A stretch of 5,983 nt of DNA from REEB506 sp049317545 (GTDB lineage: Bacteria > Pseudomonadota > Alphaproteobacteria > Caulobacterales > Aquidulcibacteraceae): NCBI GenBank assembly GCA_049317545.1, contig JBMOIB010000159.1, positions 1 through 5,983 of the forward strand, read 5' to 3'. Below are positions 1-5,577 of this stretch, piece by piece. The notes below the pieces were generated by a model. It saw only the letters and a list, made by a program, of their open reading frames with translations, had not been told where the DNA came from and did no database searches. Within the stretch, counting starts at the first letter, position 1, and every line of letters begins with the position of its first letter. A program made the position numbers and the translations under genes.

Positions 1-777
1 GCCGCGGCGAAAACGAAGCCAAGCGCGCCGAGCAAGCCGACGCTGTCTGCCGGAACGGTATTCCGCGATTGCCCGACCTGCCCCGAGATGGTGGTGATCC
101 CGGCGCGGAGCTTCGTGATGGGCTCGCCGTCATCCGAGCCGAACCGCGAATCCAACGAGAGCCCTCAGCGGACGGTTTCGATCAAGGCGTTTGCGGCCGG
201 CCGTTTCGAGGTGACGTTCGACGAATGGGACGCCTGCGTCGCCGAGGGCGGTTGCGAAACGAAGCCTGCGGATCAAGGCTGGGGCCGCGGGAAGCGCCCT
301 GTGATCAACGTCTCGTGGTCCGATGCGAAGGCCTTCGCGGGTTGGCTCTCGCGCAAGACCGGCCAGCGGTATCGCCTTTTGACTGAAGCGGAATGGGAAT
401 ATGCGGCGCGCGGCGGAACCACGAGCGCCTATTGGTGGGGCGCGAGCGTCGGCTCAGGCAACGCGAATTGCAATGGATGCGGCAGCCAATGGGACAATGC
501 GAAAACGGGCCCGGTTGGGTCCTTCGATGCGAACCCCTTCGGCCTTCACGATACGTCGGGCAACGTCTGGGAATGGGTTGAGGATTGCTACGCCGAGACC
601 TATTCGGGAGCCTCAACCGAAGGTAGTGCGAACACAACCGGAGCCTGCGCCGTCCGGGTCCTCCGTGGGGGCTCTTGGCTCAGCGTTCCGCGGGGGCTCC
701 GCTCGGCGATCCGGTACTGGGACGCCCCAGCCGGCCGGTACAACTTCCTCGGTTTCCGTTTGGCCAGGGCGCTGTAG
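1..777 (+). CDS. FGE/SUMF1-fold (formylglycine-generating-enzyme-like) protein, 5'-truncated by the window
   Basis: The reading frame is open from base 1 to the TAG at 775-777 (258 residues visible), so the gene starts to the left. The first ATG at 88 is not a likely start, because the conserved domain entry FRDCPTCPEMVVIPA begins before it, at about base 61. The frame first shows an Ala/Lys/Pro-rich linker (about residues 1-19) and then one SUMF1 domain up to the C terminus. Recognisable blocks are SFVMGSP, PVINVSWSDAKAFAGWLS, YRLLTEAEWEYAARGG, GSFDANPFGLHDTSGNVWEWVEDCY, RVLRGGSW and LGFRLARAL. Family members oxidise a sulfatase cysteine to formylglycine, or serve as binding or accessory domains fused to kinases or caspases. 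The catalytic Cys pair that follows GGSY in true FGE is absent here: the matching positions are Ser (682-684) and Leu (697-699). An FGE reaction is therefore unlikely. The missing N terminus could carry another domain. The fold is secure; the function is unknown. Confidence 0.9.
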   Translation, partial: AAAKTKPSAPSKPTLSAGTVFRDCPTCPEMVVIPARSFVMGSPSSEPNRESNESPQRTVSIKAFAAGRFEVTFDEWDACVAEGGCETKPADQGWGRGKRPVINVSWSDAKAFAGWLSRKTGQRYRLLTEAEWEYAARGGTTSAYWWGASVGSGNANCNGCGSQWDNAKTGPVGSFDANPFGLHDTSGNVWEWVEDCYAETYSGASTEGSANTTGACAVRVLRGGSWLSVPRGLRSAIRYWDAPAGRYNFLGFRLARAL

Positions 778-782
778 GATCA

Positions 783-807
783 GAAATCGCCCCGGTGGGG
801 CGATTTC
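783..807 (+). terminator. Perfect hairpin just after the SUMF1-like gene, possible terminator
   Basis: GAAATCGCCCC (783-793) and GGGGCGATTTC (797-807) form a perfect 11-bp stem with a 3-base loop. It starts 5 bases after the stop codon of the SUMF1-like gene, which suits a transcription terminator or a 3'-end stabilising hairpin. No T-tract follows on either strand, so it does not fit the textbook intrinsic terminator; rho-assisted ending or mRNA protection is equally possible. The hairpin is seen directly; its role is inferred. Confidence 0.5.
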
Positions 808-867
808 CCGGAAGCGCGGCGAAGCGCAAGCGCAGCCTTTACCCCCTGCTCCTTAACCTCTTTACGG

Positions 868-887
868 CCTCCCGCGACAGCGGGAGG
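868..887. repeat. Perfect 8-bp inverted repeat (hairpin)
   Basis: CCTCCCGC (868-875) pairs perfectly with GCGGGAGG (880-887) around the 4-base loop GACA. TAACC (854-858) and GGTTA (891-895) could close a wider, interrupted stem around it, but those GGTTA bases also belong to the next hairpin, so the two foldings compete. Confidence 0.6.
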
Positions 888-891
888 CGGG

Positions 892-939
892 GTTAGGCCT
901 GACCGCGAGCGCTCCGGGGGAGCGATCGCAAGGCCTAAC
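892..939. repeat. Long nested inverted repeat
   Basis: Three paired blocks nest within 48 bases: GTTAGGCCT (892-900) with AGGCCTAAC (931-939), GCGA (905-908) with TCGC (926-929), and CGCTCC (910-915) with GGAGCG (919-924) around the loop GGG. That is 19 base pairs with one small internal loop and one mismatch. It could be a structured RNA element or a palindromic repeat. No encoded product is implied. Confidence 0.6.
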
Positions 940-954
940 GGGGGCGAAGCCCCC
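940..954. repeat. Short perfect GC hairpin
   Basis: GGGGGC (940-945), loop GAA, then GCCCCC (949-954). It abuts the preceding palindrome directly, with no base between them. No T-tract follows on the plus strand. Confidence 0.55.
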
Positions 955-968
955 AGCGTTGTGGAGCG

Positions 969-1000
969 CGACCGCGCGCGCCAGGTCGGCCGCGCGGTCG
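969..1000. repeat. Inverted repeat with 10-bp perfect outer arms
   Basis: CGACCGCGCG (969-978) is the exact reverse complement of CGCGCGGTCG (991-1000). GCC (980-982) and GGC (988-990) extend the stem after a one-base bulge, leaving a 5-base loop. It is the last of the five hairpins before the toxin-antitoxin promoter. Confidence 0.55.
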
Positions 1001-1054
1001 AGCCGGCGGGTCTGGGGATCGCGTTCGTCATCCGGGACGCGGTGACGCGAAGGA

Positions 1055-1083
1055 TTGCGATCTGGCCAGCATCTGGCTAGAAT
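1055..1083 (+). promoter_or_regulatory. Predicted sigma70-type promoter of the toxin-antitoxin operon
   Basis: TTGCGA (1055-1060) as -35 and TAGAAT (1078-1083) as -10 are separated by exactly 17 bases. Transcription would be expected to begin about 7 bases after the -10, at or next to the antitoxin ATG at 1090. That would make the mRNA leaderless, in line with the lack of a properly spaced Shine-Dalgarno sequence (the only AGGG, at 1086-1089, touches the ATG). The hexamers are read from the sequence; the start point is inferred. Confidence 0.5.
1060..1080. promoter_or_regulatory. Candidate antitoxin operator inside the promoter spacer
   Basis: TGGCCAG (1063-1069), CAT, CTGGCTA (1073-1079) form an inverted repeat matching at 6 of 7 positions. 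The same stretch can also be read as a direct repeat: ATCTGGCCAG (1060-1069) and ATCTGGCTAG (1071-1080), 9 of 10 identical, offset by 11 bases, about one helical turn. It lies between -35 and -10, where a bound antitoxin or toxin-antitoxin complex would block RNA polymerase. Autorepression is normal for this class; binding here is inferred. Confidence 0.45.
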
Positions 1084-1089
1084 TCAGGG

Positions 1090-1359
1090 ATGCGTGAAGT
1101 CGCCCTGTTCGAAGCCAAGAACACATTGTCCGCACTCGTCGCCGAGGTCGAAGCGACGGGCGAGGAGATTCTCATCACGCGGCACGGCGCGCCGGCGGCG
1201 CGTCTGGCCCCGATCGAGGCGAAGCTCGCCCGCGCGGAGCGGGCCGCGATCGTCGAGGGCATCCTCCGGTCGCGCGAGGCCTGGGCGGCGGCCAATCCCG
1301 AAGCCGCGCGGCCGATCCCGTGGGAAACCGTCAAAGGCTGGATCGACGACGAGCGATGA
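1090..1359 (+). CDS. Phd/YefM-family (VapB-type) antitoxin
   Basis: This 89-residue protein begins MREVALFEAKNTLSALV and continues with GEEILITRHGAPAARLAP, the usual layout of the Phd/YefM DNA-binding fold (about residues 1-45). A charged, helical C-terminal part (about 46-89) ending in WIDDER should wrap around and inhibit the toxin. The length is typical for the family. The stop codon overlaps the start of the PIN-domain gene in ATGA (1356-1359), so the two are translationally coupled. The protein is expected to neutralise the RNase and repress its own promoter through the inverted repeat just upstream. The start codon follows the predicted -10 by 6 bases, consistent with leaderless translation. 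The family call is strong. The name vapB would reflect the toxin partner, so no firm symbol is given. Confidence 0.88.
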   Translation: MREVALFEAKNTLSALVAEVEATGEEILITRHGAPAARLAPIEAKLARAERAAIVEGILRSREAWAAANPEAARPIPWETVKGWIDDER

Positions 1360-1772
1360 GCGCGCTCGTCCTCGATGCGTCGGCGGCGATTGGGCTTCTG
1401 GCGCCCAGTCAATCCAGTCCGGCGCTCGCACAATTGGCGGCGGATCTGGCGGACTGCGAACTCATCGCGCCCGCCGTGTTCGCGGTCGAGTTGCGCCACG
1501 CCCTCCTGAAGCTCGAACGACGCAGGCTCGTCGGCCCGTCCGCACTCGATCAGGATCTGCCCAATCTCGAGCGCCTGATCACACGCGCGCCGCCGCTGAG
1601 CCGGCGGGAAGAGGCGGCCGCGCTGGAGCTTGCCCGCGTCGAGCACCTCGGCTTCTACGACGCGATTTATCTCGACCTCGCGGCGCGGATTTCCGCGTCG
1701 TTGGCGACGCGAGACGATCCTTTGATCGCAGCCGCGCTGCGCCGCGGCGTCGCGGTGACCGACCTGCGTTGA
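1356..1772 (+). CDS. vapC: VapC-type PIN-domain ribonuclease toxin
   Basis: A 138-residue PIN-domain protein of normal length for VapC. The four acidic residues that hold Mg2+ or Mn2+ are all visible: D7 in LVLDASA, E45 in VFAVELRHAL, D102 in FYDAIYLDLA and D120 in LATRDDPL. The toxin is therefore probably active. VapC proteins are endoribonucleases that cut tRNA or rRNA at specific sites and halt translation when the antitoxin is lost; the target here cannot be told. The ATG at 1356 is chosen over the in-frame ATG at 1320 because it gives the classical ATGA overlap with the antitoxin stop and places VLDAS at the N terminus, as in the family. The gene faces tldD with 11 bases between the two stop codons, so the 3' ends of the transcripts probably overlap. 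Confidence 0.9.
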   Translation: MSALVLDASAAIGLLAPSQSSPALAQLAADLADCELIAPAVFAVELRHALLKLERRRLVGPSALDQDLPNLERLITRAPPLSRREEAAALELARVEHLGFYDAIYLDLAARISASLATRDDPLIAAALRRGVAVTDLR

Positions 1773-1783
1773 CGGCGAGGGCT

Positions 1784-3202
1784 CTAGCCCGCCCCGCCTA
1801 CCGTGAGCCCCGTGATGTACAGGCTCGGCTGGCCAACGCCCACCGGCACCGATTGCCCCGCCTTGCCGCAGGTGCCGACGCCTTCGTCGAGCTTCAGATC
1901 ATTGCCGATCATCTTCACGCGGGTCAGTGCGGAGGGGCCGTCGCCGATCAGGGTGGCGCCCTTGATCGGGGCCTGGATCTTCCCGTCCTCGACGAGATAG
2001 GCCTCGGTGCACTGGAACACGAACTTGCCGCTCGTGATGTCGACCGAGCCGCCGCCGAAATTGACGGCGTAGATGCCGCGCTTGAGGGCGGCGAGGATTT
2101 CGGCGGGGTCCTTGTCGCCGGACGTCATGAAGGTGTTGGTCATGCGCGGCATCGGGCGGTGGGCGTAGCTCTCGCGCCGGCCGTTGCCGGTGGCGGCGAC
2201 GCCCATCAGGCGCGCGTTCATGCGGTCCTGGAGATAGCCCTTGAGGATGCCGTCCTCGATCAGCACGGTGCGGCTCGTGGGCGTGCCCTCGTCGTCGACG
2301 CTGAGCGAGCCGCGCCGGCCGCCGCCGACGTCGCCGGCTATGGTCCCGTCGTCGACCACGGTGACGCCGGGCGCGGCGACCCGCTCGCCGAGCCGGCCGG
2401 CGAAGGCCGAGGTGCCCTTGCGGTTGAAGTCGCCCTCCAGGCCGTGGCCGACGGCCTCGTGCAGCAGCACGCCCGGCCAGCCGGGGCCGAGCACGACGTC
2501 CATTTCCCCGGCCGGGGCGGGGATCGATTCGAGGTTCACGAGCGCCACGCGCAAGGCCTCGTCGGCGAGGGCTTTCCAGCGCTCGGGCGTGGTCCAGGGC
2601 GCGTAGACGTCGCGGCCGCCGGCGCCGGCCGAGCCGCTCTCGCGGCGGCCGTCGGTCTCGACGGTGACCGAGACGTTGACCCGCACGAGCGGGCGCACGT
2701 CGTCGATACGCGCGCCGTCGGGGCGCAGGATGGACACGGTGCGGCGCGAGCCGGCGAGAGACACCGTGACCTGCACGACGCGCGGGTCACGGGCGCGGAC
2801 ATAGGCGTCGATCTCGGCCAAAAGGTCGGTCTTGGCTGTGAAGGCGGCCGAGGCGAGGGGATCGACGTTGGGGTAGAGCGCGCGATTGGTGCGGGCGGGG
2901 GCGGCGTCGAGGGTCGCGGCGCGGCCGCGCTTGGCGGCGGCGGCGGCCTCGGCGGCGCGGTCGATCGAGCCGTCGTCGAGCGCGCTCGCGTGGGCGTAGC
3001 CGGCCGTCTCGCCGGCCACGACCCGCAGGCCGAAGCCCTGGGTCGAATCATAGGTGGCCGATTTCATCCGGCCGTCGTCCCAGAGGAAGCTCTCCGATCG
3101 GCTGGATTCGAGGAACAATTCGGCGTCGTCGGCGCCATGGGCCGCCTCGGCGAGGCGCTTCTGCGCGTGCGTCCAATCGAAGTCCAAGCTGCCGTCCGCC
3201 AT
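1784..3202 (-). CDS. tldD: TldD zinc metalloprotease subunit (TldD/PmbA family)
   Basis: A 472-residue protein, close to the roughly 480 residues of E. coli TldD. The active-site signature HEAVGHGLEGD (H248, E249, H253) is the HExxxH zinc motif, and C445 in GVGTCGKAGQSVPVG matches the conserved C-terminal cysteine block. SRSESFLWDDGRMKSA and GFGLRVVAGETAGYA (residues 33-70) are typical of the N-terminal family domain. TldD forms a cytoplasmic heterodimer with TldE (PmbA) that degrades unfolded peptides; in enterobacteria it processes microcin B17 and acts on the antitoxin CcdA. No tldE gene is in view. The ATG at 3200-3202 has AGGGA 9 bases upstream. The gene follows the two TPR genes on the same strand after 56 bases, so it may be read through from them or use its own weak promoter. 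The tldD-cox neighbourhood is, as I recall, conserved in Hyphomicrobiales. Confidence 0.96.
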   Translation of the reverse strand: MADGSLDFDWTHAQKRLAEAAHGADDAELFLESSRSESFLWDDGRMKSATYDSTQGFGLRVVAGETAGYAHASALDDGSIDRAAEAAAAAKRGRAATLDAAPARTNRALYPNVDPLASAAFTAKTDLLAEIDAYVRARDPRVVQVTVSLAGSRRTVSILRPDGARIDDVRPLVRVNVSVTVETDGRRESGSAGAGGRDVYAPWTTPERWKALADEALRVALVNLESIPAPAGEMDVVLGPGWPGVLLHEAVGHGLEGDFNRKGTSAFAGRLGERVAAPGVTVVDDGTIAGDVGGGRRGSLSVDDEGTPTSRTVLIEDGILKGYLQDRMNARLMGVAATGNGRRESYAHRPMPRMTNTFMTSGDKDPAEILAALKRGIYAVNFGGGSVDITSGKFVFQCTEAYLVEDGKIQAPIKGATLIGDGPSALTRVKMIGNDLKLDEGVGTCGKAGQSVPVGVGQPSLYITGLTVGGAG

Positions 3203-3246
3203 CGATGATCGTCCCTTTGCGCCGCGCCGAGCCTGACGCCCAGCGG

Positions 3247-3252
3247 ACTATA
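3247..3252 (-). promoter_or_regulatory. Possible -10 element for tldD
   Basis: On the minus strand these bases read TATAGT, a good -10 hexamer, 44 bases upstream of the tldD start and just past the stop codon of the preceding TPR gene. No convincing -35 hexamer sits at the proper distance, so this is only a weak candidate for a separate tldD promoter. Confidence 0.25.
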
Positions 3253-3258
3253 TGGCGA

Positions 3259-3819
3259 TCATTGGCCTGGGCGCGAGACCGAGAAGCGCGCGAGTTCCGT
3301 CTTGGGCGCCGCCCAGTCCGGCGCGAGGCGGGCGGCCTCGACGTAATCGCGATAGGCGCCCTTGAGGTCGCCGCGCGCTTCGCGGGTGATGGCGCGGTTG
3401 AAATGAGCGTCCTGCGGCTGTTTGGAGCCGAGTTCGATGCCGCGGTTCAGGGCGGTCTCGGCCTCATCGATTCGGCCGAGCAGGAACAGCGCCGCGCCGC
3501 GGTTGACGTAAACGTCGCCCAGGTCGGGCGCCAGGCGTTGGGCCGAATCGAGGTCGGCGAGGGCCGCCTTGCCGTTACGGCGCTGGAGCTGGATCACGCT
3601 GCGGTTGACGAACGTGGCTGCCCGGTCGACCCGCGACAAAGGCTCGCCCTCGAGCGCGCCGGTGCAGACGTTCAGGCCCTGTTCCGTCGCGCGGCCGGCC
3701 TTGGCCTCGTCGTAGCAGGTCTGGGCCTGACCGCCGCCGAGCACCATCGTCGCGGCGCCGGCCGACACTGGGGCGAGCGTCGCCAGGCACAGCGCGACGG
3801 CGAGGGGGCGAATGCGCAT
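3259..3819 (-). CDS. Secreted tetratricopeptide-repeat (TPR) protein, copy 1
   Basis: A 186-residue protein. Residues 1 to about 23 form a Sec signal peptide (MRIRPLAVALCLATLAPVSAGAA), so it should act in the periplasm. After a short segment with two cysteines, C35 and C52, come about three TPR helix pairs: roughly residues 66-99 (ending AQRLAPD), 102-135 (VYVNRGAALFLLGRIDEAE) and 136-169 (AHFNRAITREARGDLKGAYRDY). TPRs bind proteins or peptides; no partner or enzymatic role can be told. The start has GGAG 8 bases upstream, and only 21 bases separate it from the stop of the other TPR gene, so the two are surely co-transcribed. The protein aligns with that neighbour over nearly its whole length, including the Cys spacing, which points to a tandem duplication. 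Confidence 0.88.
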   Translation of the reverse strand: MRIRPLAVALCLATLAPVSAGAATMVLGGGQAQTCYDEAKAGRATEQGLNVCTGALEGEPLSRVDRAATFVNRSVIQLQRRNGKAALADLDSAQRLAPDLGDVYVNRGAALFLLGRIDEAETALNRGIELGSKQPQDAHFNRAITREARGDLKGAYRDYVEAARLAPDWAAPKTELARFSVSRPGQ

Positions 3820-3840
3820 GGTCAGGGCTCCAGGCGAGGA

Positions 3841-4521
3841 TCAGGGTTGGGCGGGCGCAGCGGAGGCCGGCGCGCCGTCGCCAAGAACGGCGGCCAGCCG
3901 GTCGCGGCGGACCTTGGCGAATCGCGCCAGCTCGCCCTCGACCAGCTCCCAGTCCGGCTTGATGGCGAGCGCGGTGTTGTAATCCTCGTAGGCGCCGCGC
4001 AGATCGCCAAGCGCTTCGCGGGCCGCGCCGCGGTTGAAATAGGCCTTGTGGGGCTCGCGCACGCCCCGCTGCAGGGCTTCGGTGATCGCGCCGACAGCCA
4101 GCCCCGGCTTGCCGATCATCACCAGCGCCGCGCCGCGATTGAGGCTCGCCTCGGGGGATTTGGGCGTCAGTTCGAGGGCGGCGTCAAAGTCGGCGAGGGC
4201 CTCCGCGCCCTTGCCCAAACGCAGGAACATCGCGCCGCGATTGATGTAAATCAGGCCTTTGTTGGCGCGCGACAGGCTCTCGACCGAAAGCGCCTTGGCG
4301 CAATGGTCGAACGAGACCGGATCGGTGCGGCCGACGCCGGCTGCGGCGGCGCAGGCGTTGGCGTGGGGCGCGCCGAAAACGTTCTGCGCGGACGTATCCC
4401 TCGTGCGCTCGCCCATCGAACCCTGTTCGGCGGACGCGACGCTGAGCGCGAGCGCGCACGAGACTGCGGCCACGCCGGCGAAAACTCTCGCCATCGCCCC
4501 TGGAAGCCCTATCGCCCGCAT
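3841..4521 (-). CDS. Secreted tetratricopeptide-repeat (TPR) protein, copy 2
   Basis: A 226-residue protein read from the ATG at 4519-4521. The frame stays open further up to an ATG at 4596, but that codon overlaps the likely -10 region and would put an Arg-rich stretch before the signal peptide. The chosen start has AGGG 8 bases upstream and begins the signal peptide directly; an ATG at 4494 is also possible. Cleavage is likely after ALSVASA (about residue 31), giving a periplasmic protein. C57 and C74 lie 17 residues apart, as in the neighbouring paralogue. TPR units cover about residues 88-121 (IYINRGAMFLRLGKGAEALADF), 122-155 (ASLNRGAALVMIGKPGLAV) and 158-191 (AYFNRGAAREALGDLRGAYEDY). An Ala/Pro-rich tail ends the chain. 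It is the first gene of the leftward unit; its partner is unknown. Confidence 0.85.
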   Translation of the reverse strand: MRAIGLPGAMARVFAGVAAVSCALALSVASAEQGSMGERTRDTSAQNVFGAPHANACAAAAGVGRTDPVSFDHCAKALSVESLSRANKGLIYINRGAMFLRLGKGAEALADFDAALELTPKSPEASLNRGAALVMIGKPGLAVGAITEALQRGVREPHKAYFNRGAAREALGDLRGAYEDYNTALAIKPDWELVEGELARFAKVRRDRLAAVLGDGAPASAAPAQP

Positions 4522-4596
4522 GCTAACGACCCTGCCCATTCGGTTGCGTCGACTGCGACATTTAGGCGCCGGTAGGTCGCCTCTCGGTCGAAACAC

Positions 4597-4602
4597 AGTA
4601 TA
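4597..4602 (-). promoter_or_regulatory. Possible -10 element for the leftward TPR/tldD unit
   Basis: The minus strand reads TATACT here, five of six matches to the consensus -10, 75 bases upstream of the preferred TPR start. The bases 17 upstream (AGTGGC) make a poor -35. It lies in the 145-base gap (4522-4666) between the divergent TPR and coxB genes, which must hold promoters for both directions. I could not identify a convincing coxB promoter in the same gap. Confidence 0.3.
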
Positions 4603-4652
4603 TCGCCCCGCTCAAAGGCGCCACTAACCACGGCGTCATGTCGATCGGGGCC

Positions 4653-4659
4653 GAGGAGG
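4653..4659 (+). promoter_or_regulatory. Strong ribosome binding site fixing the coxB GTG start
   Basis: GAGGAGG lies 7 bases before the GTG at 4667. It is a near-perfect Shine-Dalgarno sequence, and it decides in favour of the GTG start over downstream ATG codons, which would cut off the signal peptide. Confidence 0.8.
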
Positions 4660-4666
4660 ATCGAGC

Positions 4667-5557
4667 GTGCGTTCAGCAGGGGCGGTTTTTAGGGCGGCGA
4701 TTGCCGGAATTTCGGTCGCCGCCATCGGCGCATCGACGGCATGGGCCGATCAGCCGGTGGACGGCGGCATTGATTTTCAACCGCCCGCGACAGCGATGAA
4801 GGCTGAAATCATCGACTTCCACAATCTGCTGCTGGTGATCATCACGGCAATCACGCTGCTGGTGCTCGGCCTGCTGTTGTGGGTCATCGTCCGCTACAAC
4901 CGCCGCGCCAACCCGACGCCCAAGAAATTCACCCACAACACGCTCGTTGAAGTGGTGTGGACGGTGGTGCCGGTGATCATCCTGGTGGTGATCGCGGTCC
5001 AGTCGTTCCCGCTCCTCTACAAGGAAGAGCGCCCGCCGCCGGCCGAATTGACCATCAAGGCGACCGGCAACGCGTGGTTCTGGCAGTACGAGTATCCGGA
5101 TCAGGGCGTGTCGATCACGTCCAACATGCTCGACGACGAGACCGCCGCGGCGGAGAGCCGGCCGCGCAAACTTGCGGTCGACGAACCGATCTATGTGCCG
5201 ATCAATACGAACGTGCGCGTGCTCATCACCTCGAACGACGTGATCCATTCTTGGGCCATGCCGTCGTTCGGCGTGAAGGACGACGCGATCCCCGGCCGCG
5301 TCAACGAAGCCTGGTTCAACGTCGATCGCGCCGGCGTCTATTACGGTCAATGCTCCGAATTGTGCGGCCTGCGCCACGCCTTCATGCCGATCGAGGTTCG
5401 TGCGGTTCCGAAGGCCGAATTCGAGGCTTGGATCGCCAAGCAGGGCGGCGTGATCGCCCAGGCCGAGCCTGAAGCCGCGCCGACGGCGCCGGCCGAGCCT
5501 GCCGCGCCCGCCGCCACTGAACCGACCGCCGCGCCCGCGGCCCAACCGACCCGCTGA
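4667..5557 (+). CDS. coxB: Cytochrome c oxidase subunit II (aa3 type)
   Basis: A 296-residue protein and the electron entry subunit of the terminal oxidase. Residues 1-27 form a signal peptide ending ASTAWA. Two membrane helices follow, at about 53-76 and 95-117 (VEVVWTVVPVIILVVIAV), and then a periplasmic cupredoxin domain. The aromatic patch GNAWFWQYEY (134-143), where electrons enter from cytochrome c, is present. All CuA ligands are visible: H194 in VIHSW, then C229, E231, C233, H237 and M240 in QCSELCGLRHAFM. An Ala/Pro/Glu-rich low-complexity tail (about 265-296) extends past the usual end of the fold. No heme c motif is present, so this is an aa3-type rather than caa3-type subunit. Translation starts at GTG with a strong RBS. 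coxA follows 20 bases downstream in the same operon. In alphaproteobacteria the gene is also called ctaC. Confidence 0.97.
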   Translation: MRSAGAVFRAAIAGISVAAIGASTAWADQPVDGGIDFQPPATAMKAEIIDFHNLLLVIITAITLLVLGLLLWVIVRYNRRANPTPKKFTHNTLVEVVWTVVPVIILVVIAVQSFPLLYKEERPPPAELTIKATGNAWFWQYEYPDQGVSITSNMLDDETAAAESRPRKLAVDEPIYVPINTNVRVLITSNDVIHSWAMPSFGVKDDAIPGRVNEAWFNVDRAGVYYGQCSELCGLRHAFMPIEVRAVPKAEFEAWIAKQGGVIAQAEPEAAPTAPAEPAAPAATEPTAAPAAQPTR

Positions 5558-5563
5558 GATTTC

Positions 5564-5568
5564 AGGAG
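5564..5568 (+). promoter_or_regulatory. Ribosome binding site of coxA
   Basis: AGGAG, 9 bases before the ATG at 5578, lies in the 20-base gap after the coxB stop. It supports this start, which includes the His-rich N-terminal tail, rather than the in-frame ATG at 5701 inside the first helix region. Confidence 0.65.
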
Positions 5569-5577
5569 CCCAAACGC

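Larger units (their letters stand above)
778..1089. other. Non-coding spacer packed with inverted repeats
   Basis: These 312 bases hold no credible gene. They contain a chain of potential hairpins: 783-807; 868-887 (CCTCCCGC, loop GACA, GCGGGAGG); 892-939 (nested long stem); 940-954 (GGGGGC, loop GAA, GCCCCC); and 969-1000 (CGACCGCGCG with CGCGCGGTCG plus an inner 3-bp stem). The right end, 1055-1089, is the promoter of the toxin-antitoxin genes. The density suggests a REP-like or mosaic palindromic repeat unit, or a structured RNA, but only one copy is visible here. Confidence 0.6.

Noticed and set aside
780..1031. 83-residue minus-strand frame in the hairpin spacer
   Set aside because: It runs through all five inverted repeats, has no ribosome binding site that I can see, and its Pro/Arg/Ala-rich translation simply reflects the palindromes.
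778..1089. tRNA, riboswitch or CRISPR array in the spacer
   Set aside because: There is no cloverleaf with a CCA-type acceptor, no known aptamer core and no regularly spaced direct repeats; the structures are inverted repeats of differing sequence.
1077..1646. 189-residue minus-strand frame opposite vapBC
   Set aside because: It is a shadow of the antitoxin and toxin genes, whose overlap, catalytic residues and promoter are all in place on the plus strand.
1779..1790. GGGC-TCTA-GCCC as a bidirectional terminator between vapC and tldD
   Set aside because: A 4-bp stem overlapping the tldD stop codon with no T-tract is too weak to call.
1055..3208. 717-residue open frame on the plus strand across vapBC and antisense to tldD
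   Set aside because: It is a GC-rich shadow frame: it covers vapBC in another frame and the complement of tldD, its composition is Arg/Gly/Ala-rich, and it shows no family motif. tldD on the other strand has a full catalytic signature.
3205..4575. 456-residue open frame on the plus strand opposite the two TPR genes
   Set aside because: It lies antisense to both TPR genes, which have signal peptides, ribosome binding sites and repeat motifs. The plus-strand translation has repetitive shadow composition and no domain.
4522..4666. A specific coxB promoter in the divergent gap
   Set aside because: TTGCGT at 4544-4549 lacks a suitable -10 at 16-18 bases, and TATATC at 4601-4606 lacks a -35. One must exist here, but I could not place it.
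4673..5545. 290-residue minus-strand frame opposite coxB
   Set aside because: It is Arg/His/Asp-rich, as expected for the complement of coxB. CoxB itself is certain from the CuA ligands.
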